From contig JAEWIF010000052.1 of NCBI GenBank assembly GCA_023387335.1, positions 1 through 64,000 on the forward strand: a DNA stretch of 64,000 nucleotides, read 5' to 3'. This DNA comes from Pseudomonadota bacterium. Its GTDB lineage: Bacteria; Pseudomonadota; Gammaproteobacteria; Burkholderiales; Burkholderiaceae_C. The stretch's first letter is position 1; each line of letters opens with the position of its first letter. The translations under genes were made by a program, and so were the position numbers. The notes beneath the pieces are model-generated. The model had not been told where the DNA came from. It saw only the letters and a program-made list of their open reading frames with translations, and did not search any database. Below, piece after piece: positions 19,482-31,544 of this stretch.

Positions 19482-20734
19482 CGGGATTCCCTTCGCAGCC
19501 AGTCCGTGGCGCCCCGCCCCGCGACCCGGCCCGTCGCGAAGCTCGCGGTGAGCAGGTAGCCGCCGGTGGGCGCTTCCCAGTCCAGCATCTCGCCGGCGCA
19601 GAACACGCCGGGCAGTTGGCGAACCATGAAGTGCTCGTCGAGCGCATCGAGGCGAACGCCGCCCGCCGTGCTGATCGCCTCTGCCACCGGGCGCGGACGG
19701 ACGAGCTTGAGCGGCAGCGCCTTCAGCGCCGCGGCGAGAGCGACCGGGTCCTCGAACTGTTCGCGCGACAGCAGCTCGTGCAGCAGCGCCGCCTTCGCGC
19801 CGGCGATGTGCAGCCGGCTCTTGAGGTGCGTGGACAGGCTGCGCGGCCCGCGCGGATGCGCGACTTCCGCGCGCACCTTGGCCTCGCTGAGCTGCGGCAG
19901 CAGGTCGAGCACCCAGGTGGCTTCGCCGCGGGCCGCGATCTCGTCGCGCAGCCGCGCGGAGAAGGCGTACACCAGGCTGCCTTCGATGCCGGTGTCGGTC
20001 AGCACGAATTCACCGGGGCAGGTTTCCCGCTCCGACGCCATGCGCGCGGCCACCGGCTTGATCGGCTGGCCGGCGAAGCGCTCGCGCAGCAGCTCGCTCC
20101 AGCCGGCCACGGTGGGCCGCGTCGGCGCCACGTCGAAGCCGCAATTGGACGGCTGCAGCGGCGCGATGCCGACGCCGCGCGCTTGCAGCAACGGCGCCCA
20201 GGCACCGTCGGAACCCAGTCGCGGCCAGCTCGCGCCGCCCAGCGCCAGCACGGTGGCGTCGGCCGGATGCACGACGCGGCCCGAGGGCGCATCGAACAAC
20301 AGGCCGCCCGCTTCGTCCCACCCGACCCAGCGATGGCGCGTGTGGAAGCGGACACCGGCCGCGCGCAGACGGTGCAGCCAGGCGCGCAACAAGGGCGCGG
20401 CCTTCATGTCGGTGGGAAAGACGCGGCCGGACGTGCCGACGAACGTCTCGATGCCCAGCTCGGCGGCCCAGCGCCGCACGGCTTCGCCACCGAACTCGGC
20501 GATGGCCCGGCGCAGGCTGTCGCCGATCTCGCCGTAGCGCGCCAGGAAAGGCTCCGGCGATTCGGAATGGGTGAGGTTGAGGCCGCCGCGGCCGGCCAGG
20601 AGGAACTTGCGGCCCACGGAAGGCATGGCATCGAACAGGTCGACAGCGATGCCCTGCGCGGCCAGCACTTCGGCCGCCATCAGGCCGGCGGGGCCGCCGC
20701 CGATGACGGCGGCACACGAACGCGAGGAAGTCAC
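19478..20734 (-). CDS. HI0933/YhiN-type NAD(P)/FAD-dependent flavoprotein
   Basis: 418 aa. FAD-binding start AVIGGGPAGLMAAEVLAAQG at residues 9-28, then SVGRKFLLAGRGGLNLTHSE, a signature of the HI0933/BaiN family, and TSGRVFPTDMKAAPLL. A C-terminal AGEMLDWEAPTGGYLLTASFATG motif closes the FAD site. GTG start at 20734. Members bind FAD and have poorly known roles; a subset carries the TIGR03862 label. Convergent with the unknown anchored protein through a shared CTAG stop. Confidence 0.85.
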   Translation of the reverse strand: MTSSRSCAAVIGGGPAGLMAAEVLAAQGIAVDLFDAMPSVGRKFLLAGRGGLNLTHSESPEPFLARYGEIGDSLRRAIAEFGGEAVRRWAAELGIETFVGTSGRVFPTDMKAAPLLRAWLHRLRAAGVRFHTRHRWVGWDEAGGLLFDAPSGRVVHPADATVLALGGASWPRLGSDGAWAPLLQARGVGIAPLQPSNCGFDVAPTRPTVAGWSELLRERFAGQPIKPVAARMASERETCPGEFVLTDTGIEGSLVYAFSARLRDEIAARGEATWVLDLLPQLSEAKVRAEVAHPRGPRSLSTHLKSRLHIAGAKAALLHELLSREQFEDPVALAAALKALPLKLVRPRPVAEAISTAGGVRLDALDEHFMVRQLPGVFCAGEMLDWEAPTGGYLLTASFATGRVAGRGATDWLRRESR

Positions 20735-20764
20735 CCGGGGATTGTCCTCGCTGGCGGGGGTCGC

Positions 20765-20959
20765 TTACTGCGCCGGCGGGTAGCCCGCCTCGATCAGCGC
20801 CTCGGCGAAGTCCTGGCGGTCCTCGGCCGACTCGATGCGGACCTGCTTGGTGCCCAGGTCGACCTCGACCTTGGCGGCGGGATCGACCGACTTGCAGGCC
20901 CGCGTGACGGCGCTCACGCAGTGGCCGCAGCTTATGTCCGGCAGCTTCATTTCGATCAT
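20765..20959 (-). CDS. copZ: Copper chaperone (HMA domain), CopZ-like
   Basis: 64-aa single heavy-metal-associated domain. The motif SCGHC (residues 10-14) is a CxxC-type metal site (Cys11, Cys14); the fold pattern continues through VEVDLGTKQVRIES. The ATG at 20959 has GGAGG upstream. It is divergent from copA and has its own CueR-type promoter (21011-21035). Expected role: carry Cu(I) in the cytoplasm to CopA or CueR. Confidence 0.88.
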   Translation of the reverse strand: MIEMKLPDISCGHCVSAVTRACKSVDPAAKVEVDLGTKQVRIESAEDRQDFAEALIEAGYPPAQ

Positions 20960-21010
20960 GGTGGGGGTCCTCCGGGTCGGGAAAAAGTGGATCAAGGCCT
21001 GCATCGTCAG

Positions 21011-21035
21011 CCTTGACACCATGGCAAGGTCAAGG
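21011..21035 (-). promoter_or_regulatory. CueR-type promoter/operator of copZ
   Basis: On the minus strand: -35 TTGACC, a 19-nt spacer holding the dyad TTGCCATGGTGTCAAGG, then a -10-like GACGAT. The overlong 19-nt spacer and the CCTTGAC/GTCAAGG dyad are the hallmark of MerR-family copper promoters, which CueR untwists on binding Cu(I). The cueR gene lies nearby at 23346. Confidence 0.8.
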
Positions 21036-21069
21036 GGTCGGACATCCGAAGCCCCAATCGCGAAAGGGG

Positions 21070-21101
21070 CTTGACCTTGCCATGATGTCAAGCTTGAACA
21101 T
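21070..21101 (+). promoter_or_regulatory. CueR-type promoter/operator of copA-cueR
   Basis: Plus strand: -35 TTGACC (21071-21076), 19-nt spacer with dyad CCTTGCCATGATGTCAAG, -10-like GAACAT (21096-21101). It shares the TTGACCTTGCCA core with the copZ site and with the site at 30586-30608. The promoter ends a few bases before the copA ATG, so the copA leader is very short. Confidence 0.8.
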
Positions 21102-21108
21102 CCCGGCC

Positions 21109-23345
<2,237 letters not shown>

Positions 23346-23349
<4 letters not shown>

Positions 23350-23789
23350 ACACGACCGGCACGGGATTCAACATCGGCGAGGCCGCCGAGCGCGCCTCCG
23401 TCACGCCGAAGATGGTTCGGCACTACGAGTCGCTGGGCCTGCTGCCCAAGGTGCACCGCACCGAGTCGGGCTACCGCGTGTACACCGACAACGAGGTCCA
23501 CACGCTGCAGTTCATCAAGCGCTCGCGCGACCTGGGCTTCTCCATCCCCGAGATCGCCGAGCTGCTCAAGCTGTGGCAGGACCGCCGCCGCTCCAGCGCC
23601 AACGTGAAGAAGCTGGCCGCGCAGCACGTCGAGGAACTGGAGCGCAAGATCAAGGAGCTGGAGGCGATGCGCAAGACGCTGCGCCAGCTGATGCACTGCT
23701 GCCACGGCGACGAGCGCCCCGACTGCCCCATCCTCGACGACCTGGAAAGCGCGATGAGCGGCAAGGCGCCGGCGCGCAAGGTCGCGTGA
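23346..23789 (+). CDS. cueR: MerR-family copper-responsive regulator CueR
   Basis: 147 aa. The N-terminal winged helix (NIGEAAERASVTPKMVRHYESLGLL) is followed by a long dimerisation helix and the copper loop. Cys119 and Cys127 are eight residues apart (CHGDERPDC), exactly as Cys112/Cys120 of E. coli CueR, which bind one Cu(I); an extra Cys118 precedes them. Translationally coupled to copA, so it would be induced with its target, a feedback design. Expected to act on the three CueR-type sites in this window. Confidence 0.92.
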
Positions 23790-23795
23790 CGCGGC

Positions 23796-26006
<2,211 letters not shown>

Positions 26007-26055
26007 GTTCAGCTTCCCTTCGAACCCGGGTTCCGTCGTCCCCGACGGGAGACGC

Positions 26056-26355
26056 TCACTTGCTCGCCTGGATCTCGGTGACCGTCATCCGGCCGTCCTG
26101 GTTCGCCGCGCGGAACTGGACCTTGTCGCCCGCCTTCACCTGGTCGAGCATCGACTTGTCGGCGACGACGAACACCATGGTCATCGGGGGCATGTCGAGG
26201 TTCCTGATCTCGCCATGCCTGAGCGTGATCTTGCCGGCGGACTTGTCCACCTTCCGCACCTCGCCGTCGGCGAAGTCCCCCGAGGCCCAGGCGGGGAAGG
26301 CGAGCGCGCCACCGAGGGCGATCGCGGACAGGGCGCGGTTGATACTGGGTTTCAT
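26056..26355 (-). CDS. CusF-like periplasmic copper-binding protein
   Basis: 99 aa with signal peptide (AIALGGALAFPAWA). The mature part is the CusF/DUF domain: GEVRKVDKSAGKITLRHGEIRNLDMPPMTMVFVV, containing the His and two Met (H...MPPMTM) that bind Cu(I) or Ag(I), and KVQFRAANQDGRMTVTEI. In E. coli CusF delivers copper to the CusCBA pump; here there is no CusA/B, so it probably hands copper to the neighbouring ATPase, oxidase or TolC-like protein. It lies 49 nt upstream of the ATPase gene. Confidence 0.88.
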   Translation of the reverse strand: MKPSINRALSAIALGGALAFPAWASGDFADGEVRKVDKSAGKITLRHGEIRNLDMPPMTMVFVVADKSMLDQVKAGDKVQFRAANQDGRMTVTEIQASK

Positions 26356-26378
26356 GGCTTGGCTCCTTGCTGCTGGTT

Positions 26379-26876
26379 TCAGGGGTTGACCTTGATCTTC
26401 CCGACCATGCCGGCCTGGTAGTGGCCGGGGATCAGGCAGGCGAAATCGAACTCGCCGGCGCGGTTGAACTTCCACACCAGCCGGCCCTTGCGGCCGGCGG
26501 CGACGTGCGCCATGTGCGGCTCGTCGTGTTCCATGCCGGGGAACTTCTGCATCAGCGCGGCATGCTCCTCGAGGGCCTTGGCGGTGCCGATGACCATCTC
26601 GTGCAGCACCTTGCCGTGGTTGCGCAGCACGAAGCGGAGGGTCTCGCCCTGCTTCACTTCGAGGGTCGAAGGCGTGAAGCGCATGTCGTCGCTCATGGCG
26701 ATCTCGACGGTGCGCTTCACGTCCCGGGTTTCGCCGGCGATGCCCCAGGGCTGCTGCTCCTTCATGTCGGCATGGGACTTCTTCGTCCCCGCACTCTCGT
26801 GCGCGAACGCCGGTGGTACGGCGAGAACGATCGCCAGCAGCACGCTGGAACGGATGGCTTGTTTCATCGGATTCAT
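26379..26876 (-). CDS. Periplasmic cupredoxin-domain protein
   Basis: 165 aa with signal peptide (VLLAIVLAVPPAFA). The cupredoxin body has type 1 copper ligands His in GKVLHEMVIG and Cys, His, Met in FACLIPGHYQAGM near the C-terminus. An insert with HDEPHMAHV and the mature N-terminal HESAGTKKSHADMKE add more metal-binding residues. ATGs at 26876 and 26867 are both possible. It overlaps the multicopper oxidase end closely (1 nt between), so an electron or copper transfer role with that oxidase is likely. Confidence 0.85.
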   Translation of the reverse strand: MNPMKQAIRSSVLLAIVLAVPPAFAHESAGTKKSHADMKEQQPWGIAGETRDVKRTVEIAMSDDMRFTPSTLEVKQGETLRFVLRNHGKVLHEMVIGTAKALEEHAALMQKFPGMEHDEPHMAHVAAGRKGRLVWKFNRAGEFDFACLIPGHYQAGMVGKIKVNP

Positions 26877-26877
26877 G

Positions 26878-28296
26878 TCAGTGATGGCCCTGGTGCCCGG
26901 CCGATGCCGGTTTGCGGACGCGGACTTCGACGTCGGAAGTGGGCTTGCTCGCGGCGGCGGGCTTCGCCGGCGCCGCCCGCGCGGGTTCGGGCAGCTGCCC
27001 CGTGAACTCATAGGCGACGGTACCTGCGGGATGCTTGAACCAGCCCGGGTCCGAGTAGTCGCCGCGCTTCTGCTCGCGGCGCACCTTGACGGTGGTGAAC
27101 ATGCCGCCCATCTCGATGCCGCCGAACGGGCCTTCGCCGGTCATCATCGGCGCGGTGTTGTCCGGCAGCGGCATCTCCATCTCCCCCATGTCGGCCATGC
27201 CGCGCTCGCCCATCACCATGTAGTCCGGAACCAGCTTCGATATCTTCTTCGCCACGTCGCGGTGGTCGATGCCGATCATGGTGGGCACGTCGTGGCCCAT
27301 GGCGTTCATGGTGTGGTGGCTCTTGTGGCAGTGGAAGGCCCAGTCGCCCTCCTCGTCGGCGATGAATTCGAGCTGCCGCATCTGCCCCACCGCGACGTCG
27401 GCCGACACTTCCGGCCAGCGCGCGGCCTTCGGCGTGGGACCGCCGTCGGTGCCGGTGACGAAGAACTCATGCCCATGGATGTGCATCGGGTGGTTGGTCA
27501 TCGTGAGGTTGCCCACCCGGATGCGCACCCTGTCGCCGCGGCGCACGTTCATGGAGGCTATGCCGGGGAAGACCCTGCTGTTGAAGGTCCAGAGGTTGAA
27601 GTCCAGCATCGTCATGATCTTCGGGGTGTAGGCGCCCGGCTCGATGTCGTAGGCGTTCAGCAGGAACACGAAGTCGCGGTCCACTTCCTCGATCAGCGGA
27701 TGCTTTCCCCTCGGGTGCGTGACCCAGAAGCCCATCATCCCCATCGCCATCTGCGTCATCTCGTCGGCATGCGGGTGGTACATGAAGGTGCCGGGCCGGC
27801 GCGCGACGAACTCGTACACGAAGGTCTTTCCGGGCTGGATGGCCTTCTGCGTGAGCCCGGTGACGCCGTCCATGCCGTTGGGCAGGCGCTGGCCGTGCCA
27901 GTGGATGCTGGTGTGCTCGGGCAGCTTGTTGGTCACGAAGATGCGCACGCGGTCGCCTTCCACCACCTCGATGGTCGGGCCGGGCGACTGGCCGTTGTAG
28001 CCCCACAGGTGGGCCTTGAAGCCGGGCGCCATCTCGCGCACCACCGGCTCGGCCACCAGGTGGAACTCCTTGATGCCGTTGTTCATGCGCCAGGGCGCGG
28101 TCCAGCCGTTGAGGGTGACGACCGGGTCGTAGGGGCGGCCCGTGCTCGGCGCCAGCGGGCCTGCGGTGTCGGGCGTGGTCTGGATGACGGGTTCGGGCAA
28201 GGCGGCCATCGCCACCTTGCTGACCGAGGCCGCGCTCACCGCACCGGCGATGGCGCCGAAGCCCGCCAGGAAGCTTCTTCTGGGATTCGGGTTCAT
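26878..28296 (-). CDS. Tat-exported multicopper oxidase, copper resistance type
   Basis: 472 aa. Twin-arginine signal PRRSFLAGFGAI at the N-terminus, consistent with folding before export. Copper ligand clusters appear in order: HWHG near 131, HPH near 173, HPMHIHGH near 298 and HCHKSHHTM near 350. A Met-rich tail (MADMGEMEMPLP, MMTGEG, IEMGGM) and a final HQGHH likely bind Cu(I). Expected role: oxidise Cu(I) to less toxic Cu(II) in the periplasm, as PcoA/CopA oxidases do. It is 15 nt downstream of the TolC-like gene. Confidence 0.9.
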   Translation of the reverse strand: MNPNPRRSFLAGFGAIAGAVSAASVSKVAMAALPEPVIQTTPDTAGPLAPSTGRPYDPVVTLNGWTAPWRMNNGIKEFHLVAEPVVREMAPGFKAHLWGYNGQSPGPTIEVVEGDRVRIFVTNKLPEHTSIHWHGQRLPNGMDGVTGLTQKAIQPGKTFVYEFVARRPGTFMYHPHADEMTQMAMGMMGFWVTHPRGKHPLIEEVDRDFVFLLNAYDIEPGAYTPKIMTMLDFNLWTFNSRVFPGIASMNVRRGDRVRIRVGNLTMTNHPMHIHGHEFFVTGTDGGPTPKAARWPEVSADVAVGQMRQLEFIADEEGDWAFHCHKSHHTMNAMGHDVPTMIGIDHRDVAKKISKLVPDYMVMGERGMADMGEMEMPLPDNTAPMMTGEGPFGGIEMGGMFTTVKVRREQKRGDYSDPGWFKHPAGTVAYEFTGQLPEPARAAPAKPAAASKPTSDVEVRVRKPASAGHQGHH

Positions 28297-28311
28297 GGGG
28301 TCCTCGTGGGT

Positions 28312-29742
28312 TCAGTGGCCTGCTTCGGCCGCGGCGGTGCCGGCCGCCGACGGCGATGCCGCGGCCGGACCGGCGATCGGCTCGCCGATCAGGGTGGAGG
28401 AAAGCGCAGCGTCGGCCAGCCAGAAATCGCGCTGCGCCTCGATGGCGGTGATGACGCCCGAGACCTGCTCGCGCGCGTCGGCCAGCAGCTCGAACACGCC
28501 GATCAGCATGCCGTTGTAGCGAAGCAGGTTCTCTTCCGCGATGGTCTTGCGCAGCGGCAGCATCTCGTCGCGCTGGTGGCGGGCCTGGTCGTAGGCCGTG
28601 CGGTAGGCCGAGTAGCTCTCGCGCGCCTGCGAGGTCGCGCCGCGGGCCACGGCTTCGTAGCGGTTGACGGCCGCGAGCGAGCGGGCGTCGAGCGCGGCGC
28701 GGCGCGTGGCGCCCCAGTCGAACAGCGGCAGCCGCACGTCCAGCTCCCAGCCGCGCGTGGTCGAGCGGTCGCCGTTGCCTTCGAAGCGGGTGTCGCGGCG
28801 CGCGCCGAGTTCCACGTCGGTCAGCGCGGAGACCAAGTCCACGCCGCGAGAACGTCCGGCCGCTTCCAGTTCCAGCCGGGCCAGCCGTGCGTCGAGGCGC
28901 TGCGCGCCCAGCGCCTGCGAGACGTCGGTGGCGGGCCGCGGCGTCGCGGGCAGGTCCGGCAGGCGATCCGGCAGCTTCAGCGCCTGGGCCTGTTCATCGG
29001 TCAGGCCCAGCTGGCGCACCAGCGCTTCGCGCGAGGCCACCGCGTTCTGCCGCGCGGCGGCCAATCGCGCCGAGGCGTCTCCGTAGAACACATGCTGGCG
29101 CGCGGCCTGCAGCTTGCTGAAGTTGCCCACCCGCTGCATGCGCCGCGCGAGCTCGGCACTGGCCTCGGCCGCTTCCTGCACCTGCGTGGCGTAGGTCTCG
29201 ACCTCGCGGGCGGCGACGGCCTTGACCCAGGCCTGCTTCGTGGCGGCCACCTGATCGACGACGGTTCCGGCCAGTCGGACGCGCGCCTGCTCGGACTCGA
29301 CGCGCGACACCGACAGGCGCTGCGGCAGCGTGATCAGGTCGAACAGGCCGACCGAGAGCAGCCGGCCGATCTCCAGGTCCGCGCCCTCGCGCAGCCGCTC
29401 GAAGGAGAACACCACGCCGCCGGGCAGGCCGCGCTGGCGTGCCTGGGCGATCTCGCCCCAGCTTTGCGCCAGGGCGGCCTGGAAGGCCGGGCTGTTGGCC
29501 AGCGCGAGGCGGGCCGCGCCGTCCATGGACAGCGGGTCCTTCAGCAGGTCGGAAGCGACTCGCGCGGAAGCGGCGCGCTGCGATTCGTCGCGCGCCAGCG
29601 TGGCGCCGGCGCCGCCGGACACGGGCGCGGCCAGTTCGTTGGCCTCGCGCAGCGCGGCATCCATGTTCGGCGCGGCGCAACCGGCGAGCACAACTGCGGC
29701 GATGCCCGCGGCCGCGGTGCGGCTGAAGCGTTGCGCACCCAT
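28312..29742 (-). CDS. TolC-family outer-membrane lipoprotein of the copper operon
   Basis: 476 aa. Lipoprotein signal ending VVLAGCAAP (Cys about 20), then two tandem outer-membrane-efflux (OEP) repeats rich in long Ala/Arg/Glu/Gln coiled-coil helices. In size and position it resembles CusC-like channels, yet no RND pump or membrane-fusion gene lies here. The start overlaps the preceding stop as TGATG. The C-terminus is followed by a short Ala/Pro-rich tail. Likely forms the outer-membrane exit for copper, partner unknown. Confidence 0.87.
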   Translation of the reverse strand: MGAQRFSRTAAAGIAAVVLAGCAAPNMDAALREANELAAPVSGGAGATLARDESQRAASARVASDLLKDPLSMDGAARLALANSPAFQAALAQSWGEIAQARQRGLPGGVVFSFERLREGADLEIGRLLSVGLFDLITLPQRLSVSRVESEQARVRLAGTVVDQVAATKQAWVKAVAAREVETYATQVQEAAEASAELARRMQRVGNFSKLQAARQHVFYGDASARLAAARQNAVASREALVRQLGLTDEQAQALKLPDRLPDLPATPRPATDVSQALGAQRLDARLARLELEAAGRSRGVDLVSALTDVELGARRDTRFEGNGDRSTTRGWELDVRLPLFDWGATRRAALDARSLAAVNRYEAVARGATSQARESYSAYRTAYDQARHQRDEMLPLRKTIAEENLLRYNGMLIGVFELLADAREQVSGVITAIEAQRDFWLADAALSSTLIGEPIAGPAAASPSAAGTAAAEAGH

Positions 29743-30047
29743 CAGTGGTGCCCCGCGTGCGGATCGGCCGCCTTGGGTTGCGATGCCGCCGGTGCCTTCG
29801 GCGGGGCAGCCTGCATCTCGCGGGCGTAGGCGCGCCAGCCGCCGATGTCGCGTGCGGTGTCGTTGCTGCGGCGCCAGTCCTGGACCTCTTCGGCCGCGAA
29901 GGGCCGGTAGCCCTCGAAGGCGGATCGGTAGGCGGACGTGGCAGGCGCGCTCGCCGAAGGAGCGGGCTGCGGCGCCTGGGCCGTGGCGTGCAGGCTCGCC
30001 GCCAGCGCGGGCAAGCCGATGAATAGCTTTCTTGCGGAAATTGACAT
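29742..30047 (-). CDS. Small periplasmic protein with His-rich end, copper operon
   Basis: 101 aa. Signal peptide (KLFIGLPALAASLHATAQA) then SAYRSAFEGYRPFAAEEVQDWRRSNDTARDIGGWRAYAREMQ, and a C-terminal DPHAGHH. I do not know a named family with certainty, though similar short proteins occur beside TolC-like copper genes. The FEGYRPF..VQDWRRSND..IGGWRAY stretch looks conserved by design. It is translationally coupled to the TolC-like gene (1-nt overlap). Periplasmic copper binding is inferred from the tail and the context. Confidence 0.65.
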   Translation of the reverse strand: MSISARKLFIGLPALAASLHATAQAPQPAPSASAPATSAYRSAFEGYRPFAAEEVQDWRRSNDTARDIGGWRAYAREMQAAPPKAPAASQPKAADPHAGHH

Positions 30048-30163
30048 GGGGTCCTCGCGGAATTCGTTCGTGGCGCACGCCGATCCGCGGTCGCTCACGC
30101 GGGATCAGGTCCGGAACGGAAATGCGGCGGCCCGCCCCGGCGATGCGGGGGCCTGGCGGCCGC

Positions 30164-30547
30164 TCAGGCGCGAGGTGGTTTGTCGGGGCGTGGCGGAGCG
30201 CGGGTCAGCGCCAGCACGCGCGGCTGGGGAAGTTCAGCCGAGGGGGAGTCCGCCCAGGGGAGCACGGGCGTGGTTTCGGGGATGGCGACGACCTGGCACA
30301 AGGCACAGATCGGGCACTTGTGGTCTCCGTGCCCGGCGCCGGCGGCGTCCGCGTGTCCGGTCGAGTGGCCGTCATGAGCCGACGCCTGGTGATGGCCGTG
30401 ATCGGGGTCCGCATGCTCCTCGTGCACGGCCGCGGCCGCGACCGCGGCAGCGGCCTGGTCGCAGTACAGCATCGACGCGGCCGCCATGCCCTGCAGGGGC
30501 AGCGCGGCCAGGACGAGCCAGGCGACGAGGAGACGGAAGATCGACAT
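30164..30547 (-). CDS. His-rich membrane or secreted protein with CPxCxxC motif (DUF2946-like), first gene of the copper operon
   Basis: 127 aa. The hydrophobic N-terminus (LLVAWLVLAALPLQGMAAA) could be a signal or an anchor. The middle is very His-rich (HEEHADPDHGHH, HDGHSTGHADAAGAGHGDH), followed by CPICALC near residue 82 and a Pro-rich end. The pattern recalls DUF2946 proteins found with copper genes. It is the first gene after the CueR-type promoter at 30580-30610, and 116 nt ahead of the next operon gene. Function unproved; metal binding is strongly suggested by composition. Confidence 0.65.
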   Translation of the reverse strand: MSIFRLLVAWLVLAALPLQGMAAASMLYCDQAAAAVAAAAVHEEHADPDHGHHQASAHDGHSTGHADAAGAGHGDHKCPICALCQVVAIPETTPVLPWADSPSAELPQPRVLALTRAPPRPDKPPRA

Positions 30548-30579
30548 CGGGCGGGATGCTATCGCATGCGATTCGGGGA

Positions 30580-30610
30580 ATCATGGACCTTGCCACAGTG
30601 GCAAGGTCAA
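30580..30610 (-). promoter_or_regulatory. CueR-type promoter of the seven-gene copper operon
   Basis: Minus strand: -35 TTGACC (30610-30605), 19-nt spacer, -10 CATGAT (30585-30580). The spacer holds a perfect 23-bp palindrome (30586-30608) with 11-bp arms GACCTTGCCAC / GTGGCAAGGTC, the strongest CueR-like dyad in the window. It overlaps the stop codon of the upstream GDCCVxC gene and lies 33 nt before the start at 30547. Confidence 0.82.
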
Positions 30611-30840
30611 GCGTCCGGGAAGGCTCGGCAGCAGCGCTGCGACGCGGCGGCCTGCACCGGCGGGCACGGCACGCTGCCGTACGAGCAGAACACGCAGCAA
30701 TCGCCCGGTTGCGGGCGCAACAGCGCCTTGCACTTCTCACACTCGTGGAAGAACCGGCAGGCGTCCGTGGGCATGGTCTCGGTCGTCGCGTGCCCGCAGT
30801 GCGGGCAGGTCAGGACCGACTGCAGCACCGGCGCGTTCAT
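30607..30840 (-). CDS. GDCCVxC-domain Cys-rich small protein
   Basis: 77 aa with ten Cys. Motifs CPHCG near residue 12, CEKCKALL near 34, GDCCVFCSYGSVPCPP near 47, and CC near the end. This is the GDCCVxC family, known by motif and often coded next to heavy-metal transporters; biochemical function unknown. ATG overlaps the transporter stop as ATGA, so the two are coupled. Probably a soluble metal-binding protein working with the CDF transporter. Confidence 0.8.
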   Translation of the reverse strand: MNAPVLQSVLTCPHCGHATTETMPTDACRFFHECEKCKALLRPQPGDCCVFCSYGSVPCPPVQAAASQRCCRAFPDA

Positions 30841-31472
30841 CGCGTTCCGGCAGCGACCCGATCGCGCTCCGTGCGCAACTCGCCGCGCGCCTGCCGCAGC
30901 ACGCTGGCCGCACCCGTGATCGCCAGCACGGCCATCAGCGTCGCCACGACCAGGTCCGGCCAGGCCGAGCCGGTGCCGAACACGCCGGCCGCCGCCAGCA
31001 TCACCGCGACGTTGCCGACCGCGTCGTTGCGCGAGCAGATCCAGGCCGATCGCATGTTGGCGTCGCCGGTGCGGTGCGCGTACAGCATCCAGGCCACGCC
31101 GAGGTTGGCGGCCAGCGCCAGGAAGCCGATCGCACCCATGGTGATCGCCTCGGGCGCCACGCCGTTCCTGAACGACCAGACCGCACGTCCGAGCACGAAG
31201 ACGCCGAAAGCGCCCATGCACAACGCCTTGACCAGCGCGGCCCTGGAGCGCGCCGTCATCGCCATGCCCAGCACGGCCAGCGACAAGCCGTAGTTGGCGG
31301 CGTCGCCGAAGAAGTCGATCGAATCGGCCAGGAGCGACACCGAGCCGGAGCTGGCGGCCGCCGCGATCTCGGCGACGAACATGCCGGCGTTGACGATGAG
31401 GGCGATCCACAGCGCCTTGCGGTAGCGCGGATCGACGGCGGGCCTGGAAGGGGCACAGCAGTGGGCGGACAT
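30837..31472 (-). CDS. CDF-family cation transporter (Cd/Zn/Pb type), short form
   Basis: 211 aa with about six membrane helices. Metal-site motifs of cation diffusion facilitators are visible: LLADSIDFFGDAANY (DxxxD type, near residue 48) and SRNDAVGN near 147. It lacks the C-terminal cytoplasmic dimer domain of full-length members (about 300 aa). An N-terminal HCCAP could bind metal. It lies behind a MerR-type promoter next to a CadR-like regulator, so Cd(II), Pb(II) or Zn(II) export is the likely job. Confidence 0.85.
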   Translation of the reverse strand: MSAHCCAPSRPAVDPRYRKALWIALIVNAGMFVAEIAAAASSGSVSLLADSIDFFGDAANYGLSLAVLGMAMTARSRAALVKALCMGAFGVFVLGRAVWSFRNGVAPEAITMGAIGFLALAANLGVAWMLYAHRTGDANMRSAWICSRNDAVGNVAVMLAAAGVFGTGSAWPDLVVATLMAVLAITGAASVLRQARGELRTERDRVAAGTR

Positions 31473-31499
31473 TCCTCGTTCTCTCCTTGGGTTCCCGCC

Positions 31500-31530
31500 A
31501 TTGAAAACCCTGAAGCCGCTACAGAGTCAA
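31500..31530 (-). promoter_or_regulatory. CadR/PbrR-type promoter of the CDF-GDCCVxC operon
   Basis: Minus strand: -35 TTGACT (31530-31525), 19-nt spacer CTGTAGCGGCTTCAGGGTT, -10 TTCAAT (31505-31500). The long spacer and the TTGACTCTGTAG left half match known Cd/Pb-responsive MerR-family promoters. The regulator gene ends 14 nt upstream. Confidence 0.7.
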
Positions 31531-31544
31531 GCGCCCTGCCCCGC

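Noticed and set aside
26464..29829. Long + strand open frame (about 1121 codons) across the copper operon
   Set aside because: Antisense shadow; the opposite strand carries cupredoxin, multicopper oxidase and TolC-like genes with all key motifs.
30048..30163. Separate promoter or terminator in the 116-nt gap inside the copper operon
   Set aside because: GC-rich partial inverted repeats are seen but no clean stem with T-run and no MerR-type site, so cotranscription is preferred.
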